A stretch of DNA of 64,000 bases from an uncultured Pseudomonas sp. (GTDB lineage Bacteria > Pseudomonadota > Gammaproteobacteria > Pseudomonadales > Pseudomonadaceae). This document shows positions 25,143 through 33,759 of this stretch, in pieces. The translations under genes and the position numbers were made by a program. Under the pieces are notes generated by a model that saw nothing but the letters and a program-made list of their open reading frames with translations, ran no database searches and was not told the origin of the DNA. Numbering within the stretch: position 1 is the stretch's first letter; each line of letters opens with the position of its first letter. The stretch is taken from NCBI GenBank assembly GCA_943912755.1, contig CALTWF010000003.1:79877-143876 (forward strand), written 5' to 3'.

Positions 25143-25645
25143 GACTGCGCCCCGCTCAGGTAGCACTCGCGCAGGGCCTGGGTCATGTAGCGGCCGACGG
25201 TACGCTGGCAGATACTCAGACGGCGGCCGATTTCCGCGTAGCTGAGGCCATCGAGCTGGCTCATCAGGAAGGCTTTTTTCACGATCAGCGGCAGTCCGGC
25301 CAGGGTTCGATCGATGGTGTGCAGGGCTTCCAGCAACAGGTGGGTCTCTTCCGGCGAAGGCGCCAGTTCTTCCGGCAGCAGCATCAGGCGTTCGAGATAC
25401 GCCAGCTCCAGGCGGCGACGGCGATGGCGGTCGAAGATCAGGCGACGGGCGATGGTGGAGAGATAGGCACGGGGCTGCTCGATGCTTTCCGGGTCGACCC
25501 GCGAACTGAGGAGTTGGCAGAACGTCTCCGCCGCGGTGTCTTCCGCGTCTGCGCGATTGCTCAGATGCCGCCGTACATGCTGCAACAGCCAACGGTGGTG
25601 GTCGCTGAAGAAGAAACCCAGTTTATTGGTGTTGGAGGCGGGCAC
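25139..25645 (-). CDS. FecI-type ECF sigma factor (cassette A)
   Basis: This 168-residue protein begins with GTG 25645. Sigma region 2 is seen in DAEDTAAETFCQLLSSR and RAYLSTIARRLIFDRHRRRRLELAYLE; region 4 in LPLIVKKAFLMSQLDGLSYAEIGRRLSICQRTVGRYM. FecI-type factors direct transcription of the neighbouring receptor gene when the siderophore is sensed. Its promoter region holds AATGAGAAAGA (25665-25675), repeated before the receptor gene at 24166-24176. Iron (Fur) control is expected for the family, but the box here is weak. Confidence 0.9.
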   Translation of the reverse strand: MPASNTNKLGFFFSDHHRWLLQHVRRHLSNRADAEDTAAETFCQLLSSRVDPESIEQPRAYLSTIARRLIFDRHRRRRLELAYLERLMLLPEELAPSPEETHLLLEALHTIDRTLAGLPLIVKKAFLMSQLDGLSYAEIGRRLSICQRTVGRYMTQALRECYLSGAQS

Positions 25646-25741
25646 GGGACGGGGACCTGAAGCAAATGAGAAAGAGTCGCAATCTTATAGAGAGGACAAC
25701 GCTTCCCGCAATGCTTGGCCTTACAAAGTCCCTGAAACGAC

Positions 25742-25775
25742 AAAGCCCCTGAAACTTTGCAGTTTCAGGGGCTTT
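25742..25775 (-). terminator. Strong hairpin following tRNA-Ser
   Basis: A perfect 15-bp stem, AAAGCCCCTGAAACT with its reverse complement and a four-base loop, lies nine bases beyond the 3' end of the minus-strand tRNA. It ends in T residues on the minus strand and is a typical Rho-independent terminator. Confidence 0.9.
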
Positions 25776-25783
25776 GGCTTGTA

Positions 25784-25873
25784 TGGCGGAGAGATAGGGA
25801 TTTGAACCCTAGGTACTGTTGCCAGTACAACGGATTTCGAATCCGTCCCGTTCGGCCACTCCGGCATCTCTCC
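25784..25873 (-). tRNA. tRNA-Ser(CGA)
   Basis: The minus strand reads a 90-nt class II tRNA with encoded CCA. The acceptor stem is GGAGAGA/TCTCTCC, the anticodon loop carries CGA within ACGGATTCGAAATCCGT, a long variable arm (TGTACTGGCAACAGTACC) marks serine, and the T arm is GGGTTCAAATCCC. It reads UCG codons. purC lies upstream of it and iron cassette A beyond its 3' end. Confidence 0.95.
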
Positions 25874-25966
25874 AGTGGCGCGCATCATACCAGCACTTTT
25901 TCCAAAGGCGAAGCCTTTTGATGAAAAAAATCGCGTGCTTTCAGATGCTTGCGCGAACGTGCCGGT

Positions 25967-26677
25967 TTACAGCGGCACGCCCAGGCGTTTGGCGACTTCT
26001 TCGTAGGCTTCGATGACATCACCGAGGCCCTGACGGAAGCGGTCCTTGTCCATCTTCTTGCGGGTTTCCTTGTCCCACAGGCGGCAGCCATCCGGGCTGA
26101 ACTCGTCGCCCAGGACGATCTCGCCATGGAACACGCCGAATTCCAGCTTGAAGTCGACCAGCAGCAGGCCGGCGTCGTCGAACAGCTTGGTCAGCACTTC
26201 GTTGACCTTCAGCGACAGCGCTTTCATCTTCACCAGTTGCTCGGCGGTACCCCAGCCAAAGGCAACCACGTGGGATTCGTTGATGAACGGATCGCCCTTT
26301 TCGTCGTTCTTCAGGAACAGCTCGAAGGTCGACGGCTCCAGCTTGATACCTTCCTCGACACCCAGGCGCTTGACCAGGCTGCCGGCGGCGTAGTTGCGCA
26401 CCACGCACTCGACCGGAATCATGTCGAGCTTCTTCACCAGGCATTCGTTGTCGCCCAGCAGTTTGTCGAACTGGGTCGGGACACCGGCCTCTTCCAGCTT
26501 TTGCATGATGAAGGCATTGAACTTGTTGTTCACCATGCCCTTGCGGTCGAGCTGTTCGATACGCTTGCCGTCGAAGGCCGAGGTGTCGTTACGGAACAGC
26601 AGGATCAAACGGTCGGCGTCGTCGGTCTTGTAAACCGACTTGGCTTTGCCGCGGTAGAGTTCTTCACGTTTTTCCAT
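25967..26677 (-). CDS. purC: Phosphoribosylaminoimidazole-succinocarboxamide synthase (SAICAR synthetase)
   Basis: The 236-residue protein matches PurC throughout: MEKREELYRGKAKSVY at the N-terminus, DTSAFDGKR, PVECVVRNYAAGSLVKR and the signature LLVDFKLEFG (about residues 173-182) with GEIVLGDEFSPDGCRLWD. It joins CAIR and aspartate using ATP in step 8 of IMP synthesis, in the cytoplasm. It is the last gene of the dapA-bamC-MBL-purC set, 29 bp after the MBL hydrolase gene. Typical length for the bacterial enzyme. Confidence 0.97.
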   Translation of the reverse strand: MEKREELYRGKAKSVYKTDDADRLILLFRNDTSAFDGKRIEQLDRKGMVNNKFNAFIMQKLEEAGVPTQFDKLLGDNECLVKKLDMIPVECVVRNYAAGSLVKRLGVEEGIKLEPSTFELFLKNDEKGDPFINESHVVAFGWGTAEQLVKMKALSLKVNEVLTKLFDDAGLLLVDFKLEFGVFHGEIVLGDEFSPDGCRLWDKETRKKMDKDRFRQGLGDVIEAYEEVAKRLGVPL

Positions 26678-26706
26678 GATGGGCTCCGCTTGCTAAATGA
26701 GAGGGG

Positions 26707-27465
26707 CTAGACGATTTCGCGCCAGTCGAGCCCACAATCCTGATTGGCCACTTGCAGCCAGTCCGGGTCGCACCCGAGGGTATCGACGAAACATTGCCGG
26801 GCCAGCTGTGGCAGGTTGTTCTTGCTGCTGAGATGGGCCAGCACCAGGTGCTGCAACTGTTCCCATCCCAGCTCCGCCACCAGGTTCGCAGCCTGGTGGT
26901 TGTTCAAATGTCCGTAGTCGCCGCCCACCCGTTGCTTGAGAAACATCGGGTAATGCCCACGCGCCAGCAGGTCGCGGCAGTGGTTGGCTTCAATCATCAG
27001 GGCGTCCAGGCCCCGGTAGTGCTCCAGCAGCGTCGAGTCGTAGCAGCCCAGGTCGGTCAGTACGCCCAAGCGGCGGCGGCCGTCGCTGAACACGTACTGC
27101 AAGGGCTCGAGTGCATCGTGGGTCACGCCCACCGCACGGATGCTCAGGTCACCGACGTCGAAGCTGTCGTTGGCCGCGATAAAAGCAGTGGCTTCCAGTG
27201 GCTTGCGCAAACCGCGCAAGGTGCCTCGACTCAGGTACACCGGGACATTGTAGCGCCGTGCCAGCAAGCCCACCCCATGCACGTGGTCGGCATGTTCGTG
27301 GGTCACCAGCACGGCGCTCAGGCTGTCTGCCGTGATCCCGAGCCGCGCCAGGCGCCGCTCGGTTTCGCGCAGGGAAAAACCGCAATCGACCAGCACATGC
27401 GTATCGCCTGTACTGACCAGCGTGCCGTTTCCCTGGCTGCCGCTTCCGAGAACCGCGAAGCGCAC
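26707..27465 (-). CDS. Metallo-beta-lactamase-fold hydrolase (YycJ/WalJ-like)
   Basis: The 252-residue protein opens with RFAVLGSGSQGNGTLV and contains the metal motif THEHADHVHG (HxHxDH, about residues 55-64), followed by VGVTHDALEPLQY, LTDLGCYD, EANHCRDLL and LAHLSSKNN. This pattern is that of the YycJ-type subgroup, putative single-strand-directed nucleases or phosphodiesterases in the cytoplasm. It starts directly after the bamC stop with no gap, so both are expressed together. Activity has not been shown for this subgroup in Pseudomonas as far as I recall. Confidence 0.9.
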   Translation of the reverse strand: MRFAVLGSGSQGNGTLVSTGDTHVLVDCGFSLRETERRLARLGITADSLSAVLVTHEHADHVHGVGLLARRYNVPVYLSRGTLRGLRKPLEATAFIAANDSFDVGDLSIRAVGVTHDALEPLQYVFSDGRRRLGVLTDLGCYDSTLLEHYRGLDALMIEANHCRDLLARGHYPMFLKQRVGGDYGHLNNHQAANLVAELGWEQLQHLVLAHLSSKNNLPQLARQCFVDTLGCDPDWLQVANQDCGLDWREIV

Positions 27466-28578
27466 TTAACCCAGGTTGTCCTGGATGACGCTCAGCACGC
27501 GACGGGCCACGTCAGCCGGGGCCACGGTATTGATGTTCTTCTCGACGGTGACCTGGACGCTGTCACCCACCTTGCTCAGGCGCACCTGATAACGCTCGGC
27601 GCGGGCTTCGATCTCTTCCTTGCTCGGCTCGCTGCCGAACATGCGGCTGAAGAACCCGGGCTCGCTCTTCGGCTCGGCCTTCTCGGCCAGGTTGATGTAG
27701 TAAAGGCCCAGGCTGCGGTTGATGTCTTCAACACGCCATTCGCCATGCTCCAGGGCACGGCCGACGCTGGACCAGGCGCGATCGAGGTCGGCGCCGAGGT
27801 TCAGCACCGGGTTGCCGCTGCCGTCCTCGCTCAGGCTGACCCGGCTCGGCGCATCGAAATCGCGGGCCGCGAGCAGGGACACCGAACCGCCCTTCTCGGC
27901 GCTGCGGGTCATGCTGGCGAGCATTTCGTCGACCAGCACGGCATCGACGCCGGTGTTGCTGGAACGGGCCGGGAACTCCTGCTCGGCAGTGCTGCCGGCA
28001 GCACGCTCGACGGTCACCACGTAGACCTCACTGGTGTTGCGCTGCACGCCCGGCTCGATGCGTACGCGGGCACGGATCTCGCTATCACGGCTGCTGGCTG
28101 CACCGCCGAGGCGATCGGCCATCGACGCGGAGAGCTCGTCGAAACGCTGCCAGGTGGTGTTGAACTCGCCGGTCTGCGGACGCTCTTCAGCGATACGGAA
28201 ACCGTTGTCCTCGAAGAACTGCCGGGCCACCGGCCAGACTTCGGCCGGCGAACGCTGGGCCAGGACCCAACGCGCGGCACCGCTCTTCTGCAGGCTGAAA
28301 TCGCTGACATCGGCGGTAGCCGCCAGGGGCAGCGGACGGGGAACCTCGAACTCGCCCTTGACGGTGTCGTCCGCGACGTTGCGCGGGATCGGCAGCAGCG
28401 GGTCGAGACGCTTGACGTTGCTCGCATCGGGCGGCAACTGCATGGGCGGCTTCTGGGTCGCCTCCAGGTAGTCGCTGCCACGGTCACGGAAATACCCGTC
28501 CTCGCCCCACAACCAGGCGCAACCGCTGGTGCTGGAAATGATCAGGGCAAGGGCGGAAAGACCAGCCAATCGCTTCAT
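27466..28578 (-). CDS. bamC: Outer membrane assembly lipoprotein BamC
   Basis: Starting at ATG 28578 (Met-Lys-Arg-Leu), it has 370 residues. A lipoprotein signal ends IISSTSGC, with Cys about residue 20 as lipidation site. The mature part begins with an extended segment (DRGSDYLEATQKPPMQLP), which in the family binds BamD, followed by two helix-grip domains (residues about 95-210 and 225-360). BamC is an accessory lipoprotein of the beta-barrel assembly machine. It lies 17 bp after dapA. An in-frame start 36 bases upstream would spoil the signal sequence. Confidence 0.93.
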   Translation of the reverse strand: MKRLAGLSALALIISSTSGCAWLWGEDGYFRDRGSDYLEATQKPPMQLPPDASNVKRLDPLLPIPRNVADDTVKGEFEVPRPLPLAATADVSDFSLQKSGAARWVLAQRSPAEVWPVARQFFEDNGFRIAEERPQTGEFNTTWQRFDELSASMADRLGGAASSRDSEIRARVRIEPGVQRNTSEVYVVTVERAAGSTAEQEFPARSSNTGVDAVLVDEMLASMTRSAEKGGSVSLLAARDFDAPSRVSLSEDGSGNPVLNLGADLDRAWSSVGRALEHGEWRVEDINRSLGLYYINLAEKAEPKSEPGFFSRMFGSEPSKEEIEARAERYQVRLSKVGDSVQVTVEKNINTVAPADVARRVLSVIQDNLG

Positions 28579-28595
28579 GCGGAGTACGTCCTCAA

Positions 28596-29474
28596 TTAAA
28601 CCAGTACGCCGCACTGGCGCATGGCCTGGCGCAGCGTGTCATGACAGGATGGGCTCAGCCAGGTCAGCGGCAGGCGAATGCCGTTATCCATCAGACCCAT
28701 TTCATTCAGGGCCCACTTCACCGGAATCGGGTTGGCCTCGATGAACAGGTTCTTGTGCAGCGGCATGAGTTTTTCGTTGATGGCCCGGGCGGTTTCGGCA
28801 TCGCCACGCAGGGCGGCCTCGCACAGGTCGGCCATTTCGCGCGGGGCGACGTTGGCGGTGACGGAGATGTTGCCCTTGCCGCCCAGCAGGATCAGCTCGA
28901 CCGCCGTCGGATCGTCGCCGGAGAGGACGATGAAGTCCTTGCTCACGCCGTCGAGGATGGCCTTGGCACGGGCCAGGTCGCCGGTGGCTTCCTTGATGCC
29001 GATGATGTTTGGCACGGTGGACAGGCGGATCACGGTCTCGGCGAGCATGTCGCAGGAAGTGCGGCCCGGCACGTTGTAGAGGATCTGCGGGATGTCCACG
29101 GCTTCGGCGATGTGCTTGAAGTGCTGGTACAGGCCTTCCTGGGTCGGCTTGTTGTAGTACGGCACGACCAGCAGGCAGGCATCGGCGCCGGCCTTCTTGG
29201 CGTTCTGGGTCAGGTGCACGGCTTCGCTGGTGGAGTTGGCGCCAGTGCCGGCGATGACCGGGATACGGCCCGCGACCTGCTTGACCACGAACTCGATGAC
29301 CTGGATGTGCTCTTCGACATCGAGGGTCGCCGACTCGCCGGTGGTGCCGACGGCGACGATGGCATGGGTACCGTTCTGCAGGTGGAAGTCCACGAGTTTG
29401 CTGAGGCTGTCCCAGTCCAGACGCCCTTGTGCATCCATGGGTGTGACCAATGCCACCATACTGCCCGCAATCAT
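28596..29474 (-). CDS. dapA: 4-hydroxy-tetrahydrodipicolinate synthase
   Basis: From ATG 29474, preceded by GGCAGGAG, the protein has 292 residues, the standard size. The Schiff-base lysine is Lys161 in GIKEATGDL, Tyr133 lies in ILYNVPGRT, and GTTGES (about residues 43-48) forms the substrate phosphate/carboxyl site. It condenses pyruvate with aspartate semialdehyde in lysine and peptidoglycan synthesis. It heads the operon dapA-bamC-MBL-purC and is divergent from gcvR. The longer in-frame start (29675) would add 67 unsupported residues overlapping the promoter region. Confidence 0.96.
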   Translation of the reverse strand: MIAGSMVALVTPMDAQGRLDWDSLSKLVDFHLQNGTHAIVAVGTTGESATLDVEEHIQVIEFVVKQVAGRIPVIAGTGANSTSEAVHLTQNAKKAGADACLLVVPYYNKPTQEGLYQHFKHIAEAVDIPQILYNVPGRTSCDMLAETVIRLSTVPNIIGIKEATGDLARAKAILDGVSKDFIVLSGDDPTAVELILLGGKGNISVTANVAPREMADLCEAALRGDAETARAINEKLMPLHKNLFIEANPIPVKWALNEMGLMDNGIRLPLTWLSPSCHDTLRQAMRQCGVLV

Positions 29475-29730
29475 GAAGCTGCTCCTGCCGGAAAAAGAGA
29501 GCGGTAATGGTACTGGCGCCATCGGCCTTGCACAAGCGACGCGGGCGCTTGGAGCATTCCCCTTCGCGGCCATTTTCGCTACCCTTCGTCCTTTGATCGG
29601 TACACAGCGGCCCGCCGGGCTGCCAACCGTGCGTTCCGGCAGTGTCCGCCCCTCGATCCAGCGCCCCTGGAGCACGCGAACCCGCCTTCCACCGCGTCAG
29701 GTACCGACCGCTCATCGCTTTAGGAATGCT

Positions 29731-30291
29731 ATGTCCACCCCCACCGTCCGCGAACAATTCCTTGTCGTCAGCGCCCTGGGCCCGAGCCCGATGGAACTGA
29801 CCAACATCCTCTGCCGCGCCAGCAACGACAGCCGCTGCGCGGTGGTGACCTCCCGCCTGACCCGTCACGGCGAATGCAGCGCACTGATCCTGCAGATCAG
29901 CGGCAACTGGGATGCCCTGGCACGCTTCGAAGGCGCCCTGCCGAGCCTGGCCAAGAAGCACGGTTTCATCGTCAACGTGGTGCGCAGCAGCGAGCTGGAA
30001 GTGCGCCCGCTGTCGCTGCCGTACGTGGCCTACGTCAGCGCCGCCTATCGCCCGGACATCATCAACGAGCTGTGCCAGTTCTTCATCGACCACCGCGTCG
30101 AGCTGGAGAACCTGACCTGCGACACCTACCAGGCACCGCAGACCGGCGGCACCATGCTCAACGCCACCTTTACCGTCACGCTGCCTGCCGGCACCCAGAT
30201 CAGCTGGTTGCGCGACCAGTTCCTGGACTTCGCCGATGCGCTCAACCTGGATGCCCTGATCGAACCATGGCGTCCACAGAACCCGATGTAA
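29731..30291 (+). CDS. gcvR: Glycine cleavage system regulator GcvR (two ACT domains)
   Basis: Start ATG 29731 follows TAGGAATGCT and yields 186 residues. Two ACT domains are seen (about residues 9-80, QFLVVSALGPSPMELTNILCRAS, and 95-170, YVAYVSAAYRPDIINELCQFF). The pattern is that of GcvR-like regulators, which in E. coli bind glycine and antagonise GcvA. The regulatory target in Pseudomonas is not certain. It is followed 12 bp later by bcp, an arrangement common in gammaproteobacteria. Divergent from dapA. Confidence 0.9.
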   Translation: MSTPTVREQFLVVSALGPSPMELTNILCRASNDSRCAVVTSRLTRHGECSALILQISGNWDALARFEGALPSLAKKHGFIVNVVRSSELEVRPLSLPYVAYVSAAYRPDIINELCQFFIDHRVELENLTCDTYQAPQTGGTMLNATFTVTLPAGTQISWLRDQFLDFADALNLDALIEPWRPQNPM

Positions 30292-30303
30292 GGAGCGCCC
30301 ACC

Positions 30304-30777
30304 ATGGCCGTCGAACTCGATAAACCCGTTGCCGACTTCCAGGCCCAGGCCACCAGCGGCCAGCAGGCCAGCCTCGCCGACCTCAAGGGTCGCCAGGTCG
30401 TGCTGTATTTCTATCCGAAGGACAGCACCCCGGGCTGCACCACCGAAGGTGGCGATTTCCGCGACCAGTATGCGGCCTTCCAGGCTGCCGGCACCGAGGT
30501 GTTCGGTGTGTCCCGCGATGGCCTCAAGTCCCACGAGAACTTCAAGGCCAAGCAGGGCTTCCCTTTCGAGCTGATCAGCGACAAGGACGAAGCCCTCTGC
30601 CAGCTGTTCGACGTGATCAAGCTGAAGAAGCTGTACGGCAAGGAATACCTTGGCGTCGACCGCAGCACCTTCCTGATCGACAAGGACGGCGTGCTGCGCA
30701 AGGAATGGCGCGGGGTGAAAGTGCCAGGCCATGTGGACGCAGTGCTGGCCGCAGCCGAAGAGCTGAACAAGGCGTAA
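30304..30777 (+). CDS. bcp: Thioredoxin-dependent peroxiredoxin, Bcp/PrxQ family
   Basis: The 157-residue peroxiredoxin has the peroxidatic Cys45 in YPKDSTPGCTTEGGDF, and a conserved Arg in the C-terminal GVKVPGHV region. In E. coli BCP the resolving cysteine lies five residues later; here that position is Gly50. The only other cysteine is Cys98 in EALCQLF, so it is either 1-Cys or uses Cys98. It reduces organic and hydrogen peroxides in the cytoplasm. It follows gcvR by 12 bp and is closed by a hairpin at 30782-30810. Confidence 0.94.
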   Translation: MAVELDKPVADFQAQATSGQQASLADLKGRQVVLYFYPKDSTPGCTTEGGDFRDQYAAFQAAGTEVFGVSRDGLKSHENFKAKQGFPFELISDKDEALCQLFDVIKLKKLYGKEYLGVDRSTFLIDKDGVLRKEWRGVKVPGHVDAVLAAAEELNKA

Positions 30778-30781
30778 ACAG

Positions 30782-30810
30782 AAACGGGGCATGATCGACA
30801 TGCCCCGTTT
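30782..30810. terminator. Bidirectional terminator between bcp and permease gene
   Basis: A perfect 12-bp stem AAACGGGGCATG/CATGCCCCGTTT with an ATCGA loop lies between two convergent genes and ends in T residues on both strands. Confidence 0.88.
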
Positions 30811-30815
30811 TCACT

Positions 30816-31886
30816 TCACAGCAGCGGCGCCACCGCCGGCTCCCGCCTCGGCCAGGCATCCAGCACCGCCTTGAACAGCGTCGCCAGCGGAATGGCGAAG
30901 AAGATCCCCCAGAAGCCCCACAACCCGCCGAACAGCAGCACCGCACAGATGATCGCCACCGGGTGCAGGCTGACCGCCTCCGAGAACAGCAGCGGCACCA
31001 GCACGTTGCCATCCAGCGCCTGGATGATCGCGTACACCGCCATCAGGTAGATGAACTGGTCGCCCCAGCCCCACTGGAACAGCGCGATCAGGGTCACCGG
31101 CACCGTCACCACCACCGCACCCACGTAGGGCACTACCACCGACAGCCCGACCAGCAGCGCCAGCAGGGCCGCGTAGTTCAGGCCCAGGGCAACGAAGGCG
31201 ATATAGGTGGCCACGCCGCAGATCAGGATCTCGATGCCCTTGCCGCGAATGTAGTTGGCGATCTGCCGGTTCATTTCCTCGGCGACCCGGGTCATCAGCG
31301 CGCGCTCCTGCGGCAGATAGCCGCTGACCCAGCGGGCGATGGTCTCGCGGTCCTTGAGGAAGAAGAACACCAGGATCGGCACCAGCACCAGGTAGATCAT
31401 CACGTTGACCAGCAGCGGCAGGCTGGACAGGGAGAAGGTCAGTGCCCATTGGCCGAACTTGCCGATCTCGCCACGCATCGCCTCGATCGCCTGCAGCACC
31501 TGGTCATCGGACACCAGGTGCGGGTAGCGCTCCGGCAACAGCAACAATAATGACTGCCATTTGCCGAGCATCCCCGGCAGCTCGTTGAACAGGGTGATCA
31601 ACTGGTGCCAGAGCAACGGCACCAGCACCAGCAGGAACACCCCCAGCGCCCCCATGAACAGGGTGAAGACCAGTCCGACCGCGACCTTGCTCGGTACCCG
31701 GAAACGCTCCAGGGCATTGACCAGGCCCTGCATCAGGAACGCCAGGACCATCCCTGCCAGCACTGGCGCGAGCATCCCGCCCAGGGTGAGGACCGCGGTG
31801 AAACCGAGGAACAGCAGGACCGCCAGCACCACGGCTTCCTCGTCGGAGAAATAGCGGTGCAGCCAGCCGCGAAGGACTTTGAACAT
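30816..31886 (-). CDS. AI-2E family transporter (PerM type permease)
   Basis: The 356-residue protein has seven or eight hydrophobic helices: VVLAVLLFLGFTAVLTLGGMLAPVLAGMVLAFLMQG near the N-terminus, and later IFYL/VVPYVGAVVVTVPVTLIALFQWG and the family motif ALDGNVLVPLLFSEAVSLHPVAIICAVLLFGGLWGFWGIFFAIPLA. This C-terminal block defines the AI-2E/PerM family. Family members have been linked to autoinducer-2 export or to Na+/H+ exchange; the substrate here is unknown. It is followed 26 bp upstream by the tusA-like gene, in the same direction. Confidence 0.92.
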   Translation of the reverse strand: MFKVLRGWLHRYFSDEEAVVLAVLLFLGFTAVLTLGGMLAPVLAGMVLAFLMQGLVNALERFRVPSKVAVGLVFTLFMGALGVFLLVLVPLLWHQLITLFNELPGMLGKWQSLLLLLPERYPHLVSDDQVLQAIEAMRGEIGKFGQWALTFSLSSLPLLVNVMIYLVLVPILVFFFLKDRETIARWVSGYLPQERALMTRVAEEMNRQIANYIRGKGIEILICGVATYIAFVALGLNYAALLALLVGLSVVVPYVGAVVVTVPVTLIALFQWGWGDQFIYLMAVYAIIQALDGNVLVPLLFSEAVSLHPVAIICAVLLFGGLWGFWGIFFAIPLATLFKAVLDAWPRREPAVAPLL

Positions 31887-31911
31887 CAGGGGTACCCGGA
31901 AAGGAAAGAGC

Positions 31912-32151
31912 TCAGGCCTTTTTCAGCCAGTAGGTGTAGATCCCGCCTTCGGCGGTTTCATGAAGCAGCGTATGACCGGCAAGTTTGGCGAAAGTGCGGA
32001 AGTCGCGCTGCGAGCCGCCATCGGTGGCAATGACCTTGAGCACCGCGCCGGAGGCCAGGCGGTTCAGCTCCATCTTGGCCTTGAGCAGCGGCAGCGGGCA
32101 GTTCAGGCCGCTGGCGTCGAGTTCGGCATCGGGGTTGGGGATAGCGGTCAT
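31912..32151 (-). CDS. TusA-family sulfurtransferase-like protein
   Basis: Start ATG 32151 (Met-Thr-Ala-Ile) gives 79 residues. The family motif is GLNCPLPLLKAK (about residues 15-26), with the single active-site cysteine in the CPxP motif, followed by SGAVLKVIATDGG. TusA-like proteins pass persulfide sulfur to tRNA thiolation or to molybdenum cofactor. The locus sits between the permease and bepA exactly as the PA1006 gene does in P. aeruginosa, which from memory is needed for molybdoenzyme activity. No canonical tus operon is adjacent. Confidence 0.9.
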   Translation of the reverse strand: MTAIPNPDAELDASGLNCPLPLLKAKMELNRLASGAVLKVIATDGGSQRDFRTFAKLAGHTLLHETAEGGIYTYWLKKA

Positions 32152-32287
32152 TGCAGCACTCCAGACAAAGCGGACGGCCGGATCGGAACAGGCCGGGCGA
32201 GCCGGCAAGCCTCGCAGAATTGCGCCACTGGTCGCAACCGTGCCAGGCGGCTACAGTAAGGCTTTTTTGTCGACCAGAGCTCCGTGC

Positions 32288-33721
32288 ATGAATTTTCTGC
32301 GCCCTACCCTGCTGACACTGGCCTGCCTGCTGGCGCTTCCGAGCCATGCCGACGACCTGCCGTCACTCGGCGATGCCAGCTCGGCCATCGTTTCACCGCA
32401 ACAGGAACACCAGCTCGGCCGCGCCTGGCTGAGCCTGCTGCGGGGCAACGTCAGCCAGTTGTCCGACCCACAGCTCAAGGATTACGTCGAAACCAGCGTC
32501 TACAAGCTTGCCGAAACCAGCCAGCTGCAGGACCGCCGCCTGGAATTCATCCTGATCAACAGCCCCGAACTCAACGCCTTTGCCGCGCCCGGCGGGATAG
32601 TCGGGGTCAACGGCGGGTTGTTCCTCAATGCCCAGACCGAAGGCGAGTACGCCTCGGTGCTGGCCCACGAACTGGCGCACTTGTCGCAGCGCCACTTCGC
32701 CCGCGGCGTCGAAGCCCAGCAACGCATGCAACTGCCGATGATGGCCGCACTGCTGGCCGGGATCGTGGTCGCCGCCTCCGGTGCCGGTGACGCCGGTATC
32801 GCCGCCATCGCCGGGACCCAGGCCGCGGCCATCCAGGAGCAGCGGCGCTTCTCCCGGCAGAACGAACAGGAAGCCGACCGCATCGGCATCCTCAACCTGG
32901 AAAAGGCCGGCTACGACCCGCGCAACATGCCGACCATGTTCGAGCGCCTGATGCGCCAGTACCGCTTCGACGCCAAGCCGCCGGAATTCCTGCTGACCCA
33001 CCCGGTCACCGAGAACCGTATCGCCGATACCCGCAACCGTGCGGAGCAGGCGCCGGCCGGCGGTATCGAGGACAGCGCGCGCTATCAACTGATGCGCGCC
33101 CGGGTGCAGCTGTTCTACGAGGGCACGCCGGGCCTGGCGGCCAAGCGTTTCCGCGCCCAGCTGGACGAAAACCCGAAGCTGGACGCAGCGCGCTACGGGC
33201 TGGCCCTGGCGCAGATCAAGGGCGGCCAGCTCAACGAGGCCCGGGAGAATCTCAAGCCCTTGCTGGCCAAGGCGCCCAACGACATCACCTACAACCTGAC
33301 CCAGATCGACCTGGACATCACCAACAACCGCCTGGCCGATGCCCAGCAACGGGTCGACCGCATGCGCCAGCTCTATCCGGGCAACTATCCGTTGAAACAG
33401 GTGGCCGCCGACCTGCTGCTCAAGCAGAACAAGCCGGCCGAGGCGGAGAAAGCCCTGGAGGCCCTGGTCAAGGACCGTGGCGACGACCCGGACGTCTGGT
33501 ACGACCTGGCCGAAGCCCGCGGACTGTCCGGCAACACCATCGGCCTGCACCAGGCCCGCGCCGAATTCTTCGCCCTCACCGGTGATTTCGACCAGGCCAT
33601 ACAGCAGCTGGATTACGCCAAGCGGCGGGCCGGCACCAACTTCCAGCTGGCCTCGCGGATCGATGCGCGACAGCGGGACATGCTGGAACAGCAGCGGATG
33701 GTCAAGGACATGATGCGCTGA
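32288..33721 (+). CDS. bepA: Periplasmic M48 metalloprotease with TPR domain, BepA-like
   Basis: From ATG 32288 (Met-Asn-Phe-Leu-Arg) the protein has 477 residues and a signal peptide (LLTLACLLALPSHA). The zinc motif is HELAHLSQRH (about residues 124-133), with the third ligand in NEQEADRIG. A hydrophobic insertion (MAALLAGIVVAASGAG) follows, and the C-terminal half (residues about 270-470) consists of TPR helices. BepA assists outer-membrane protein assembly and degrades stalled substrates. It is divergent from tusA and converges on nadA, sharing a hairpin. Confidence 0.93.
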   Translation: MNFLRPTLLTLACLLALPSHADDLPSLGDASSAIVSPQQEHQLGRAWLSLLRGNVSQLSDPQLKDYVETSVYKLAETSQLQDRRLEFILINSPELNAFAAPGGIVGVNGGLFLNAQTEGEYASVLAHELAHLSQRHFARGVEAQQRMQLPMMAALLAGIVVAASGAGDAGIAAIAGTQAAAIQEQRRFSRQNEQEADRIGILNLEKAGYDPRNMPTMFERLMRQYRFDAKPPEFLLTHPVTENRIADTRNRAEQAPAGGIEDSARYQLMRARVQLFYEGTPGLAAKRFRAQLDENPKLDAARYGLALAQIKGGQLNEARENLKPLLAKAPNDITYNLTQIDLDITNNRLADAQQRVDRMRQLYPGNYPLKQVAADLLLKQNKPAEAEKALEALVKDRGDDPDVWYDLAEARGLSGNTIGLHQARAEFFALTGDFDQAIQQLDYAKRRAGTNFQLASRIDARQRDMLEQQRMVKDMMR

Positions 33722-33759
33722 AACGAAGAAGGGGCCGTCTAGCGGCCCCTTCTTCGTTT
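33721..33759. terminator. Long bidirectional terminator overlapping bepA and nadA stop codons
   Basis: A perfect 17-bp stem with loop TCTAG spans the whole intergenic interval. Its first base is the last base of the bepA stop and its last base is in the nadA stop codon. T-rich ends are present on both strands. Confidence 0.92.

Noticed and set aside
28702..30801. Open frame of 699 codons on the minus strand through bcp, gcvR and dapA
   Set aside because: It covers three real genes in a wrong frame, partly in antisense.
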